DNA of 64,000 nucleotides, taken from Burkholderia territorii (GTDB lineage: Bacteria > Pseudomonadota > Gammaproteobacteria > Burkholderiales > Burkholderiaceae). The notes under the pieces were generated by a model. It saw nothing but the letters and a program-made list of their open reading frames with translations. It searched no databases and was not told the DNA's origin. Location of the stretch: positions 1-64,000 of the forward strand of contig NZ_CADFEJ010000027.1 of the NCBI RefSeq assembly GCF_902833055.1, written 5' to 3'. The translations under genes and the position numbers were made by a program. This document shows, piece after piece, positions 36,271-45,006 of this stretch. Each line of letters begins with the position of its first letter. Position 1 is the stretch's first letter.

Positions 36271-36746
36271 GACGCGGGCCCGGCGGAGTGAGGCGGACGC
36301 GGCGCCGGATGTTGCGCATCGGCCGCGTTGAACGCGTTCAGTACGCGCAGCGTCGCTTCGAGATCGGCGCGCGTGACGCCCTTGAGCACCTCGGCGCGCA
36401 GCGCGCGCAGGTCTTCCTCCATCTTCGCGGTGACGGCGCGGCCGGCGGCCGTCAGCGAGATCGTCTTCGCGCGGCGGTCGTGCGGATCCTCGTCGCGGCG
36501 AGCGAGGCCGGCCGCGCACAGCTGGTCGAGCAGGCGCACGAGCGACGGCCCCTCGATGCCGACGTGCTCGGCGAGCGTGCCCTGGCGCACGCCTTCGCCG
36601 AGGCGGCCGGCAATCAGCAACGGCGTCGCGCAGGCTTCGGATACGTTGTACGCGGTCAGCACGGCATCGCTCGTGCGGCGCCATTTGCGCGCGGTGAGCA
36701 CCAGCTGGCTGCTGACGGCGAGACGGAGGTCGTGCAGGTTGGTCAT
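36267..36746 (-). CDS. MarR-family regulator of the efflux operon
   Basis: A 159-aa MarR protein with the winged-helix core LAEHVGIEGPSLVRLLDQLCAAGLARRDEDPHDRRAKTISLTAAGRA. I take the start at 36746 (MTNLHDLRL). Its stop overlaps the FUSC pump gene start, so regulator and pump are one transcript. An imperfect palindrome just upstream (36762-36798) is a likely operator, and the MarR protein should repress until an aromatic acid binds. Confidence 0.9.
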   Translation of the reverse strand: MTNLHDLRLAVSSQLVLTARKWRRTSDAVLTAYNVSEACATPLLIAGRLGEGVRQGTLAEHVGIEGPSLVRLLDQLCAAGLARRDEDPHDRRAKTISLTAAGRAVTAKMEEDLRALRAEVLKGVTRADLEATLRVLNAFNAADAQHPAPRPPHSAGPAS

Positions 36747-37149
36747 GGGCGAGATGATAGGGGCAAAAACATTTGGTAGCAAACTATCGTTTTTGTCACC
36801 GGCGTGTCATGTCGCACACCGGGCACCGCCCTGCAACGAGCAATTTAGGTGGTCGATCCGATGCTGGTCAAGCCGTCAGGGTGCGGCGTGCGGCCGATCG
36901 CTATACATATATGGCGTGCAATGCGGCCCGAACGCAGCGATCACGCGCGGCGGCTCGGTGGTCAGCGGAAGCATTGCAGGGATGTTGTAAGAAATAGGCC
37001 GCCCTGTATGAGCGCGTACTCGGCCATGCCGACCGATCGGACCGCAACGCGCGCCGCAGCGTCCTCGTTCCGCACGCGATTGCACTAGGACAATAATTTC
37101 CGGGTGTCTTTCTGAGCGACCATGTGGAAGCAACGACGGAGACATCGAG
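36747..37149. other. divergent promoter region of marR and enuR
   Basis: About 400 bp between the minus-strand efflux operon and the plus-strand ectoine regulator. Apart from the MarR dyad, it contains an AT-rich TATACATATATGG segment near 36903. No supported gene. Confidence 0.5.
36762..36798. promoter_or_regulatory. candidate MarR operator
   Basis: Imperfect dyad with outer arms GGCAAAAAC and GTTTTTGTC and an inner TTTG-GTAG-CAAA. It lies 15-50 bp upstream of the MarR start, where repression of the efflux operon would act. Confidence 0.55.
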
Positions 37150-38562
37150 ATGGGACGGACCGAGGTATCGGCGCGCTGGCACGACGCGATCGGCGCGGTG
37201 CACGGCATCGAGTCGAAATACAAGCGGCTCGTGAAGGCGATCGCCGCCGACATCGAAAGCGGCGCCCTCGCGCCCGGCGCGCGGCTCGCGCCGCAACGCG
37301 ACGTGGCGTCGAGCCTCGGCGTCAGCGTGCAGACCGTCACCAATGCCTACAAGGAACTCGAAAGACAGGGCCTGATCCGCTGCGAAGTCGGGCGCGGCAG
37401 TTTCGTGGCCGCGCGCGTGACCGAATCGATGTCGAACTACATTCTCGACACGGCCGAGCGCGAGCTCGTCGACTTCTCGATCGCGCGCATCGTGCACACG
37501 CCGGAGCACGACGCCGCATGGCGGGCCGTGTGCGCGTCACTGGCCGCTGCCGACGACCAGCCGTGGATACGCTCGTTCCGTCCGATCGCGGGCCTCGATG
37601 CGCATCGCGAGGCCGGCGCCGCGTGGCTCGCGTCGCTGAATCTGCCGGTCCATCCCGAATCGCTGCTGATCACGAACGGTGCCGCGCACGGCATCTTTCT
37701 CGCGCTCGCGTCGATCGTCGGGCCGGGCGATACCGTGCTGTGCGAGAGCCTGACCGACCACGGCGTGATCGGCTCCGCGAACGTGCTCGGGTTTACGCTC
37801 AAGGGGCTCGAGATGGACGAACACGGGATCCGTCCCGAACATTTCGAGGAAATGTGCGACGGCGAGCGAATCAGTGCGCTTGTCTGCACGCCGACCCTCA
37901 ATAACCCGACCGTATCGATGATGTCGGATTCGCGCCGCAAGTCGATCGCGCGCATTGCGTCGCGCTACGGCGTGTACGTGATCGAGGACGACGTATACGG
38001 CCCGCTGCCCGCGAAGACGGCAACGCCGATCGCGAGCCTGATTCCGGAGCTCGGCTTCTACTGCACGAGCATGACGAAATCGGTGCTGACCGGGCTGCGC
38101 ACCGGCTATCTCGCGATGCCGAGACGGCTCGCGCTGCGCGTGGAAAGCGTGCTGCGCGTGAGCAGCTGGATGGCGACGTCACCGATCGCGGAGATCGCGA
38201 CGCGCTGGATCGCGGACGGCACCGCGCGACGGCTCGTCGAATTGCAGCGGCAACGGCTCGCGGTGCGCCAGGACATGGTGAAGGCCACGCTCGGCCCCTA
38301 CGTGCTGGGTGCGCATCCGAATGCGCTGTCGGCGTGGCTGCGCGTGCCCGACTACTGGCAGGCCGACCGGCTCGTGCGCGAATTGCGCACCCGCAAGATC
38401 GCGGTGACGTCGCCCGATCCGTTCCTCGTGGGCGGCACTGAGCGGCCCAACGCGGTGCGTGTGTGCATCGGCGCGGAGACGACCGATGCCGCGTGCAACG
38501 CTGCGCTCGCGACGATCGCGCGCGTATTCGAGCAATATCCGCACGTGCACGATTTTCACTGA
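37150..38562 (+). CDS. enuR: MocR-type regulator of ectoine utilisation (EnuR-like)
   Basis: A 470-aa MocR/GntR regulator. An N-terminal GntR winged helix (KAIAADIESGALAPGARLAPQRDVASSLGVSVQTVTNAYKELERQGL) is joined to a fold-type I aminotransferase domain. The PLP-binding Lys is Lys310 in SMTKSVLTGLRTGY. EnuR proteins repress eut/doe genes and release DNA when an ectoine breakdown product binds PLP. Placement directly before eutB with the whole pathway downstream supports the name. GGAG lies 8 nt before the ATG. Two GGACATT direct repeats after its stop may be the operator. Confidence 0.85.
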   Translation: MGRTEVSARWHDAIGAVHGIESKYKRLVKAIAADIESGALAPGARLAPQRDVASSLGVSVQTVTNAYKELERQGLIRCEVGRGSFVAARVTESMSNYILDTAERELVDFSIARIVHTPEHDAAWRAVCASLAAADDQPWIRSFRPIAGLDAHREAGAAWLASLNLPVHPESLLITNGAAHGIFLALASIVGPGDTVLCESLTDHGVIGSANVLGFTLKGLEMDEHGIRPEHFEEMCDGERISALVCTPTLNNPTVSMMSDSRRKSIARIASRYGVYVIEDDVYGPLPAKTATPIASLIPELGFYCTSMTKSVLTGLRTGYLAMPRRLALRVESVLRVSSWMATSPIAEIATRWIADGTARRLVELQRQRLAVRQDMVKATLGPYVLGAHPNALSAWLRVPDYWQADRLVRELRTRKIAVTSPDPFLVGGTERPNAVRVCIGAETTDAACNAALATIARVFEQYPHVHDFH

Positions 38563-38601
38563 AGCGCAGCGCGCGTCGTACCGGCGGCGCACAATGTATC
38601 A

Positions 38602-38630
38602 GGACATTCGAAAGCGCAATTTGGGACATT
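38602..38630 (+). promoter_or_regulatory. direct repeats before eutB, candidate EnuR operator
   Basis: GGACATT occurs at 38602-38608 and again at 38624-38630, a 22-bp (two helical turns) spacing. They lie in the 108-bp gap between enuR and eutB. MocR regulators often bind direct repeats. Confidence 0.5.
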
Positions 38631-38670
38631 AGACTGGATCGCACTACATCAATGATGAGGCGTGCGATTC

Positions 38671-39642
38671 ATGTCCTTCCTGTCGCTGTCCGACGTCTAC
38701 CGCGCACGCCGATGCATCGCAGGGCATGCGTGCGTCACGCCGCTCGTCGCGTCGGCCGCGTTGTCCGCGCGGGCCGGCGCCGCCGTCCATCTGAAACTCG
38801 AAACGCTGCAGCCGACCGGCAGCTTCAAGCTGCGCGGCGCGACGAATGCGCTCGCCGAACTGGCGGCACGGCGCGTGACGCGCGTCGTCACCGCATCGAC
38901 CGGCAATCACGGCCGCGCGGTCGCGCATGCGGCGCGCGCGTTCGGCATTGAGGCTGCAGTCTGCATGTCGTCGCTCGTGCCGGCGAACAAGGTGGATGCG
39001 GTCGCCGCGCTCGGCGCGCGGGTCGTGATCGCCGGCGACAGCCAGGACGACGCGCAGGCCGAGGCGCGGCGCCTCGTGCGCGACGAAGGCTATGCGTATG
39101 TGCCGCCGTTCGACGACCCGCGCATCATCGCGGGCCAGGCGACGATCGGCGTCGAGGTTCTCGAGGCGTTGCCCGATACGTCCACGCTCGTCGTGCCGCT
39201 GTCCGGCGGCGGGTTGTTCAGCGGCGTCGCGTTTGCAGCGAAGGCGATCCGGCCCGCGATCGAGGTGATCGGCGTGTCGATGGCGCGCGGTGCCGCGATG
39301 CACGCGAGCCTCGCCGCCGGACGACCGGTCGACATCGACGAACAGCCGACGCTCGCCGATTCGCTCGGCGGCGGCATCGGCCTGGACAACCGCCATACGT
39401 TCGACATGACGCGCACACTGGCCGACGACGTCGTGCTGCTCGACGAGCCGGCGATCGCGCGCGGCATCGCGCATGCGTACCGCGAAGAGCGTCTGGTCGT
39501 GGAAGGCGCGGGCGCGGTCGGCATCGCCGCATTGCTGGACGAACGGATCGCGCGCCGCGATCGCGACGGCCCGATCGTCGTGATCGTCAGCGGCGCGAAC
39601 ATCGACATGGCCGTACATCGCCGGCTCGTTTCGGAGAACTGA
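38671..39642 (+). CDS. eutB: threonine dehydratase-like enzyme of hydroxyectoine/ectoine use
   Basis: A 323-aa fold-type II PLP enzyme. The Schiff-base Lys sits in TGSFKLRGATNAL, followed by TASTGNHGRAVAHAA and the phosphate-binding VPLSGGGLFSGV. In ectoine clusters this is EutB, thought to remove the hydroxyl from 5-hydroxyectoine together with EutA and EutC. EutA is absent here. I choose the ATG at 38671 with GAGG 10 nt upstream, rather than the ATG 9 bp earlier. It ends 1 bp before eutC. Confidence 0.85.
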   Translation: MSFLSLSDVYRARRCIAGHACVTPLVASAALSARAGAAVHLKLETLQPTGSFKLRGATNALAELAARRVTRVVTASTGNHGRAVAHAARAFGIEAAVCMSSLVPANKVDAVAALGARVVIAGDSQDDAQAEARRLVRDEGYAYVPPFDDPRIIAGQATIGVEVLEALPDTSTLVVPLSGGGLFSGVAFAAKAIRPAIEVIGVSMARGAAMHASLAAGRPVDIDEQPTLADSLGGGIGLDNRHTFDMTRTLADDVVLLDEPAIARGIAHAYREERLVVEGAGAVGIAALLDERIARRDRDGPIVVIVSGANIDMAVHRRLVSEN

Positions 39643-39643
39643 C

Positions 39644-40648
39644 ATGGCCCATCCCGTCATGCTGCTCGGGCAGGCGCAACTGCGCGCGCTGGTCCCGCTC
39701 GATCTGGCCGCAATCGATCAGGTCGAGGCCGCGTTCGCTTCGCTCGCGACCGACGCGGTCGTCATGCCGCCGATCCTCAATCTCGCACTGCCCGCCCGTC
39801 ACGGCGAGGTCGACGTGAAGACTGCTTACCTGCCGCGCTTCGACAGCTTCGCGATCAAGGTGAGCCCCGGCTTCTTCGACAACCCGTCGCTCGGGCTGCC
39901 GAGCCTGAACGGACTGATGCTCGTGCTGTCCGCGCGCACCGGCCTCACCGAAGCCGTGCTGCTCGACAACGGCTACCTGACGGCCGTGCGCACCGCCGCG
40001 GCCGGTGCGGTGGCCGCGCGCCGGCTCGCGCGCGCCGATGCACGTCGCGCGGCGATCATCGGCGCCGGCGAACAGGCGCGACTTCAGCTCGATGCGCTGA
40101 CGCTGGTGCGCGACATCGAGCACGTGACCGTATGGGCGCGCAACGCCGAGCGTGCGGCGCGATTCGCGGCCGACGTGCGCACCGCGCACGGGATCGATGC
40201 GGTCGTTGCGCGCTCGGTGCATGCAGCGCTTGCCGACGCGGACGTCGCGGTCACGACCACGCCCAGCCGCGAGCCGCTCGTGCATGCCGAGGATCTGCAT
40301 CCGGGGCTGCACGTGACGGCAATGGGCGCCGACGCCGACTACAAGACCGAGCTCGCGCCGTCGGTGTTCGGCGCGGCGCGCTACTTCTGCGACCGGCTGC
40401 AGCAGACCCGCGTGGCCGGTGAACTCGCGCATGCGATCGCCGCCGGTGCGGTCGCGCCCGATGCCATGTTCCCCGAGCTCGGCGAGGTGATCGCCGGGCA
40501 GCGCGAAGGCCGCACGCACCGCGACGACATCACGATCTGCGATCTGACCGGCACCGGCGCGCAAGACACCGCCATTGCCGTGCTCGCGCTGCAGCGCGCC
40601 CGCGCGGCCGAGGCGGGCACGATTTTTCACAACGACCTCACGACTTGA
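39644..40648 (+). CDS. eutC: ornithine cyclodeaminase-family enzyme (EutC)
   Basis: A 334-aa member of the ornithine cyclodeaminase/mu-crystallin family with an NAD(P)-binding segment (AAIIGAGEQARLQLDALTLV) and substrate residues in VDVKTAYLPRFDSFAIKVSPGF. In ectoine operons EutC acts with EutB (and normally EutA) on 5-hydroxyectoine or an imine intermediate. It starts 1 bp after the eutB stop and ends 10 bp before doeA, so it is translationally linked to both. Full length for the family, no odd features. Confidence 0.85.
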   Translation: MAHPVMLLGQAQLRALVPLDLAAIDQVEAAFASLATDAVVMPPILNLALPARHGEVDVKTAYLPRFDSFAIKVSPGFFDNPSLGLPSLNGLMLVLSARTGLTEAVLLDNGYLTAVRTAAAGAVAARRLARADARRAAIIGAGEQARLQLDALTLVRDIEHVTVWARNAERAARFAADVRTAHGIDAVVARSVHAALADADVAVTTTPSREPLVHAEDLHPGLHVTAMGADADYKTELAPSVFGAARYFCDRLQQTRVAGELAHAIAAGAVAPDAMFPELGEVIAGQREGRTHRDDITICDLTGTGAQDTAIAVLALQRARAAEAGTIFHNDLTT

Positions 40649-40658
40649 GAGGAGACAG

Positions 40659-41867
40659 ATGGCCGCAGTCATCGAAATCCACGAAGCCGTGCCGCGTCTC
40701 GCGTTCGAGCGCAGCGAATACGCTGCGCGCATCGCGAAGACGCGCACGGCGATGCAGCGGGCCGGCATCGACCTGCTGATCGTCACCGACCCGACCAACA
40801 TGGCCTGGCTTACCGGCTATGACGGCTGGTCGTTCTACGTGCACCAGTGCGTGCTGCTGCCGATGGACGGCGAGCCTGTCTGGTACGGACGCGGCCAGGA
40901 CGCGAACGGCGCGAAGCGCACCGTGTTCATGGCGCACGACAACATCGTCGGCTATCCGGATCACTACGTGCAGTCGACGGCGCGTCACCCGATGGACTAC
41001 CTGTCGACCGAGGTGATCGCCGCACGCGGCTGGAGCACGCTGCGCATCGGTGTCGAGCTCGACAACTACTACTTCAGCGCTGCGGCGTACGCGTCGCTTC
41101 GGAAGCATCTGCCGGCGGCGCGCTGGATCGATGCGACGGCGCTCGTGAACTGGCAGCGTGCGGTGAAATCGCCGCGCGAAATCGAGTACATGCGCGTCGC
41201 CGCGCGGATCGTCGAGCGCATGCACGCGCACATCGTCGACACCATCGAGCCGGGCATGAAGAAGAGCGATCTCGTCGCGCAGATCTATGCGACCGGGATC
41301 GGCGGCGCGGACGGCTTCGGCGGCGACTATCCTGCGATCGTGCCGCTGCTGCCGACCGGCGCCGACGCAGCTGCGCCGCATCTGACCTGGGACGATTCGG
41401 TGTTCGCGCGCGGTGCGGGCACCTTCTTCGAGATCGCCGGGTGCTACCGCCGCTATCACTGTCCGCTGTCGCGCACGGTCTATCTCGGCAAGCCGCCCGC
41501 CCACTTCATCGAAGGCGAGCGCGCGGTGGTCGAGGGGATCGAGGCGGGGCTCGCGGCCGCGAAGCCCGGCAACGTATGCGAGGACATCGCGAATGCATTT
41601 TTCGCGGTGCTGCGCCGTGCGGGCATCGACAAGGACAGCCGCTGCGGCTACCCGATCGGCGCGAGCTATCCGCCGGACTGGGGCGAGCGCACGATGAGCC
41701 TGCGCCCGGGCGACCGCACGGTGCTCGAACCCGGCATGACGTTCCATTTCATGCCGGGTCTGTGGCTCGACGACTGGGGGCTGGAGATCACCGAAAGCAT
41801 CCTGATCACCGAAACCGGCGTGGAGACGTTCTGCAACGTGCCGCGCAAGCTGTTCGTGAAGGAGTAG
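40659..41867 (+). CDS. doeA: ectoine hydrolase
   Basis: A 402-aa enzyme with the creatinase/Xaa-Pro aminopeptidase (M24) fold. It opens the ectoine ring to give N-acetyl-L-2,4-diaminobutyrate. The N-terminal domain contains TDPTNMAWLTGYDGWSFYVHQ; the C-terminal pita-bread domain contains GTFFEIAGCYRRYHCPLSRTVYLG and EPGMTFHFMPGLW. It lacks the full metal-binding set of peptidases, as known for DoeA. A GAGAGGAG ribosome-binding site precedes the ATG. Known in the literature as DoeA/EutD. It is the first dedicated ectoine step here. Confidence 0.9.
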   Translation: MAAVIEIHEAVPRLAFERSEYAARIAKTRTAMQRAGIDLLIVTDPTNMAWLTGYDGWSFYVHQCVLLPMDGEPVWYGRGQDANGAKRTVFMAHDNIVGYPDHYVQSTARHPMDYLSTEVIAARGWSTLRIGVELDNYYFSAAAYASLRKHLPAARWIDATALVNWQRAVKSPREIEYMRVAARIVERMHAHIVDTIEPGMKKSDLVAQIYATGIGGADGFGGDYPAIVPLLPTGADAAAPHLTWDDSVFARGAGTFFEIAGCYRRYHCPLSRTVYLGKPPAHFIEGERAVVEGIEAGLAAAKPGNVCEDIANAFFAVLRRAGIDKDSRCGYPIGASYPPDWGERTMSLRPGDRTVLEPGMTFHFMPGLWLDDWGLEITESILITETGVETFCNVPRKLFVKE

Positions 41868-41871
41868 GACG

Positions 41872-42897
41872 ATGCGTGCTTCTCCGATCACGCCGACCGT
41901 CGACTTCGACGCGGACGGCGAACAGCATGGCTTCCTGAAGCTGCCTTACTCGCGCGACGATTCCGCGTGGGGCGCGATCATGATTCCGGTGACCGTCGTC
42001 AAGCGCGGCGACGGGCCGACGGTCTTGCTCACCGGCGGCAACCACGGCGACGAATACGAAGGGCCGGTCGCGCTGTCGAAGCTCGCCGGCTCGCTGAAGG
42101 CGGCCGACGTGACCGGCCGCGTGATCGTCGTGCCGTTCATGAACTACCCGGCGTTTCGCGCCGGCTGCCGCACGTCGCCGATCGATGCAGGCAATCTGAA
42201 TCGCGCCTTTCCCGGGCGCCCGGACGGCACCTTCACCGAGAAGATCGCCGACTACTTCCAGCGGCACCTGCTTCCGCTCGCGACGCACGTGCTCGATATT
42301 CACGCGGGCGGCCGCACGCTCGATTTCGTGCCGTTCGCGGCGATCCACGTGCTCGACGACCGCGATCAGCAGGCACGCTGCGAGCGCGCGATGCGCGCGT
42401 TCGGCGCGCCGTACTCGATGCGCATGCTCGAACTCGACAACGTGGGTCTTTTCGACACCGCGGCGGAGGAAGCCGGCAAGGTATTCGTGTCGACCGAGCT
42501 CGGCGGCGGCGGTTCGTCGACGGCCGCGAGCGTCGCGATCGCCGAGCGTGGCGTGTATGGATTTCTCGCGCATGCCGGGGTGATCGCGAAGGACGTGATC
42601 GACGGCAACGCGCCGCGCACGACGACGTTGCTCGACATGCCGGACGGGTCGTGCTTCACGACGAGCGAGCATCGCGGGCTGCTCGAGATGTGCCGCGATC
42701 TCGGCAGCGAGGTGAACGCCGGCGACGTGCTGGCGCGCGTGCACGACATCGACCGCACGGGTGTCGCACCGGTCGAATACGTCGCACGGCGTCGCGGGCT
42801 GCTCGCGGCCCGCCACTTCCCGGGCATCGTGCAGGCCGGCGACACGATCGCGGTGGTCGCCGACATCGTAGAGCGCAACATTCCGGTCTCCGCTTAA
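41872..42897 (+). CDS. doeB: N-alpha-acetyl-L-2,4-diaminobutyrate deacetylase
   Basis: A 341-aa zinc deacetylase of the succinylglutamate desuccinylase/aspartoacylase family. It frees L-2,4-diaminobutyrate and acetate from the DoeA product. The zinc ligands are in GGNHGDEYEGPVAL (His and Glu) and LDIHAGGRTLDF (His). It begins 4 bp after doeA and ends 14 bp before doeX. Length and order match other doe clusters; the protein is also called EutE. Confidence 0.9.
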   Translation: MRASPITPTVDFDADGEQHGFLKLPYSRDDSAWGAIMIPVTVVKRGDGPTVLLTGGNHGDEYEGPVALSKLAGSLKAADVTGRVIVVPFMNYPAFRAGCRTSPIDAGNLNRAFPGRPDGTFTEKIADYFQRHLLPLATHVLDIHAGGRTLDFVPFAAIHVLDDRDQQARCERAMRAFGAPYSMRMLELDNVGLFDTAAEEAGKVFVSTELGGGGSSTAASVAIAERGVYGFLAHAGVIAKDVIDGNAPRTTTLLDMPDGSCFTTSEHRGLLEMCRDLGSEVNAGDVLARVHDIDRTGVAPVEYVARRRGLLAARHFPGIVQAGDTIAVVADIVERNIPVSA

Positions 42898-42911
42898 GGA
42901 CGCGCCGCATC

Positions 42912-43382
42912 GTGATCAAGCTCGACCGATACGACCTCGCGATCCTGCGCATCCTCGAGCGCGACGGGCGCATCACGAAGTCGAAGCTCGCGGAGGCCGT
43001 GAACCTGTCGATTTCGCCCGCGTGGGAGCGCGTGCGCAAGCTCGAGGAAAGCGGCGTGATCCGCGGCTATCGCGCGGACGTCGACTGGATCGGTGCATTT
43101 TCCGGCAGCCGCATCGTCGTCGAGGTGACGCTGTCGCGTCATACCGCACCCGACATGCGGCGCTTCGAGGAGCGCGTGAGCGCGGCGCCCGAAGTCGCGC
43201 AGTGCTACGCCACCGGTGGTGGCGTCGACTACGTGCTGCACGTGATCGCGCGCGACATCGATCACTACCAGCGCTTCATCGACACGTTGCTGATGGAGGA
43301 TCTCGGCATCGAGCGCTACTTCACGTACGTCGTGACGAAGGTAGTGAAATGCGAATCCGGCGGCGCGCCGGACTGGCTCTGA
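42912..43382 (+). CDS. doeX: Lrp/AsnC-family regulator of ectoine catabolism
   Basis: A 156-aa Lrp/AsnC protein with an N-terminal helix-turn-helix (YDLAILRILERDGRITKSKLAEAVNLSISPAWERVRKLEESGVI) and a C-terminal RAM ligand domain. It starts with GTG at 42912, 14 bp after doeB. DoeX/AsnR proteins in ectoine clusters are thought to sense catabolic intermediates and adjust the operon along with EnuR. A 123-bp gap follows before doeC, long enough for a second promoter. Confidence 0.88.
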   Translation: MIKLDRYDLAILRILERDGRITKSKLAEAVNLSISPAWERVRKLEESGVIRGYRADVDWIGAFSGSRIVVEVTLSRHTAPDMRRFEERVSAAPEVAQCYATGGGVDYVLHVIARDIDHYQRFIDTLLMEDLGIERYFTYVVTKVVKCESGGAPDWL

Positions 43383-43505
43383 AACTTCGCGCGAACGCAC
43401 GGCAATACGGAAAAAGACGCAAGAAGCACGCGCGGAAACAGAAATTTCCGCACCCGCCGGCACGACAGAATGAAGCTCGTGCCCACCCAAACGAGGAGAC
43501 GCAGG

Positions 43506-44984
43506 ATGTTGCCCGGACACCCCGTTCTGTTCAAGTCGACGTGCTATGTCGACGGTCGCTGGATCCACAGCGACAGTGCCGCGACGGTCGCCGTCGTGAA
43601 CCCCGCCGATCAGGCCGTGATCGGCCACGTGCCGATGCTCGAGCGCGCGCAGATCGTCGGCGCCGTCGACGCCGCGCAGCGCGCGTTCGACACATGGCGC
43701 TGGACGTCGCAAGACGTGCGTAGCGCGGCGCTATCGCGCTGGCATGCGCTGATCCTGCGGCATCTCGACGATCTCGCTGCGCTTCTGTCGCTCGAACAGG
43801 GCAAGCCGCTCGCCGAATCGCGCGGGGAGATCCGCTATGCGGCGAGCTTCATCGAATGGTTCGCGAACGAGGCGAAGCGCGTCGCGGGCCGCACGATCCC
43901 GACGCACATCGACGGCGCGCATCTCGGCACGGTGATGGAGCCGGTCGGAGTCGCCGCGCTGATCACGCCGTGGAATTTCCCGGCGGCGATGATCACGCGC
44001 AAGGCGGCGGCCGCGATCGCCGTGGGCTGCACGGTGGTCGTGAAGCCCGCGCACGAAACACCGTTTTCGGCGCTCGCGCTCGCGCAGCTTGCCGACGAGG
44101 CGGGCTTTCCGGCCGGCGTGTTCAACGTCGTGCTCGGCGAACCGCAGATGGCGATGGAGACGCTCGTCGGCGATGCGCGCGTGCGTGCGGTGAGCTTCAC
44201 CGGATCGACGCGCGTCGGGCGGCTCGTCACCGAAACCGCCGCGAAGGCCGGCATTCGCAAGATCGCGCTCGAACTGGGCGGGAACGCACCGTTTATCGTG
44301 ACCGAGGACGCGAATCTCGAACAGGCGGTGCGGATTGCCGTCGGCGCGAAGTTCCAGACTTCCGGCCAGGACTGTTGCGCGGCGAACCGGATCTTCGTTG
44401 CGCGCCCGCTCTATGAACCATTCGTCAGCCGCTACGCGAACGCGGTGCGTGAACTGAAGACCGGCCCCGCGTTCGAGCCGGACGTCGACGTCGGTCCGCT
44501 GATGCACCAGGCCGCGTTCGACGCGACGGTTGCACGCGTCGACGACGCACGTGCACGCGGGGCCCGGATCGTCGCGGGCGGCCGGCCGCATGCGCTCGGC
44601 GGCTGGTTCTACGAACCGACCGTGATCGCGGACGCCGCACCCGGCATGCGCGTGTACGACGAGGAGAACTTTGCGCCGATCTCGGCGGTGTGCGCGTTCG
44701 ACACGCTCGACGAAGCGGTCGACAAGGCCAACGACACCGAGTACGGCCTCGCCGCCTACGTGTGCGCGACGCGCATCGACACGATCTTCCAGCTCGTGCG
44801 GCGGCTCGAGTTCGCGATGGTGTCGGTCAACGGCGTGAAATTCACCGGTGCGCCGATCCCGTTCGGCGGAATGAAGGCGTCGGGCCTCGGGCGCGAAGGC
44901 GGCGCCGAAGGGTTCGAACCGTTTACCGAAACCAAGTACTTCTGCCTCGGCAATCTCGGCCTGCCTGTCGCCGCGACGGCCTGA
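43506..44984 (+). CDS. doeC: aspartate-semialdehyde/succinate-semialdehyde-type dehydrogenase (DoeC)
   Basis: A 492-aa NAD(P)-dependent aldehyde dehydrogenase. Signature parts are present: TPWNFPAAMITRK (cofactor), SFTGSTRVGRL, the general base Glu in IALELGGNAP and the catalytic Cys290 in TSGQDCCAANR, with a second Cys beside it. In ectoine catabolism DoeC oxidises aspartate semialdehyde to aspartate. The ATG at 43506 follows GAGGAGA; in-frame residues further upstream are not family-like. It is separated from doeX by 123 bp and from doeD by 22 bp. Confidence 0.88.
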   Translation: MLPGHPVLFKSTCYVDGRWIHSDSAATVAVVNPADQAVIGHVPMLERAQIVGAVDAAQRAFDTWRWTSQDVRSAALSRWHALILRHLDDLAALLSLEQGKPLAESRGEIRYAASFIEWFANEAKRVAGRTIPTHIDGAHLGTVMEPVGVAALITPWNFPAAMITRKAAAAIAVGCTVVVKPAHETPFSALALAQLADEAGFPAGVFNVVLGEPQMAMETLVGDARVRAVSFTGSTRVGRLVTETAAKAGIRKIALELGGNAPFIVTEDANLEQAVRIAVGAKFQTSGQDCCAANRIFVARPLYEPFVSRYANAVRELKTGPAFEPDVDVGPLMHQAAFDATVARVDDARARGARIVAGGRPHALGGWFYEPTVIADAAPGMRVYDEENFAPISAVCAFDTLDEAVDKANDTEYGLAAYVCATRIDTIFQLVRRLEFAMVSVNGVKFTGAPIPFGGMKASGLGREGGAEGFEPFTETKYFCLGNLGLPVAATA

Positions 44985-45006
44985 CTACCCATTCAAAGGA
45001 GCCATC

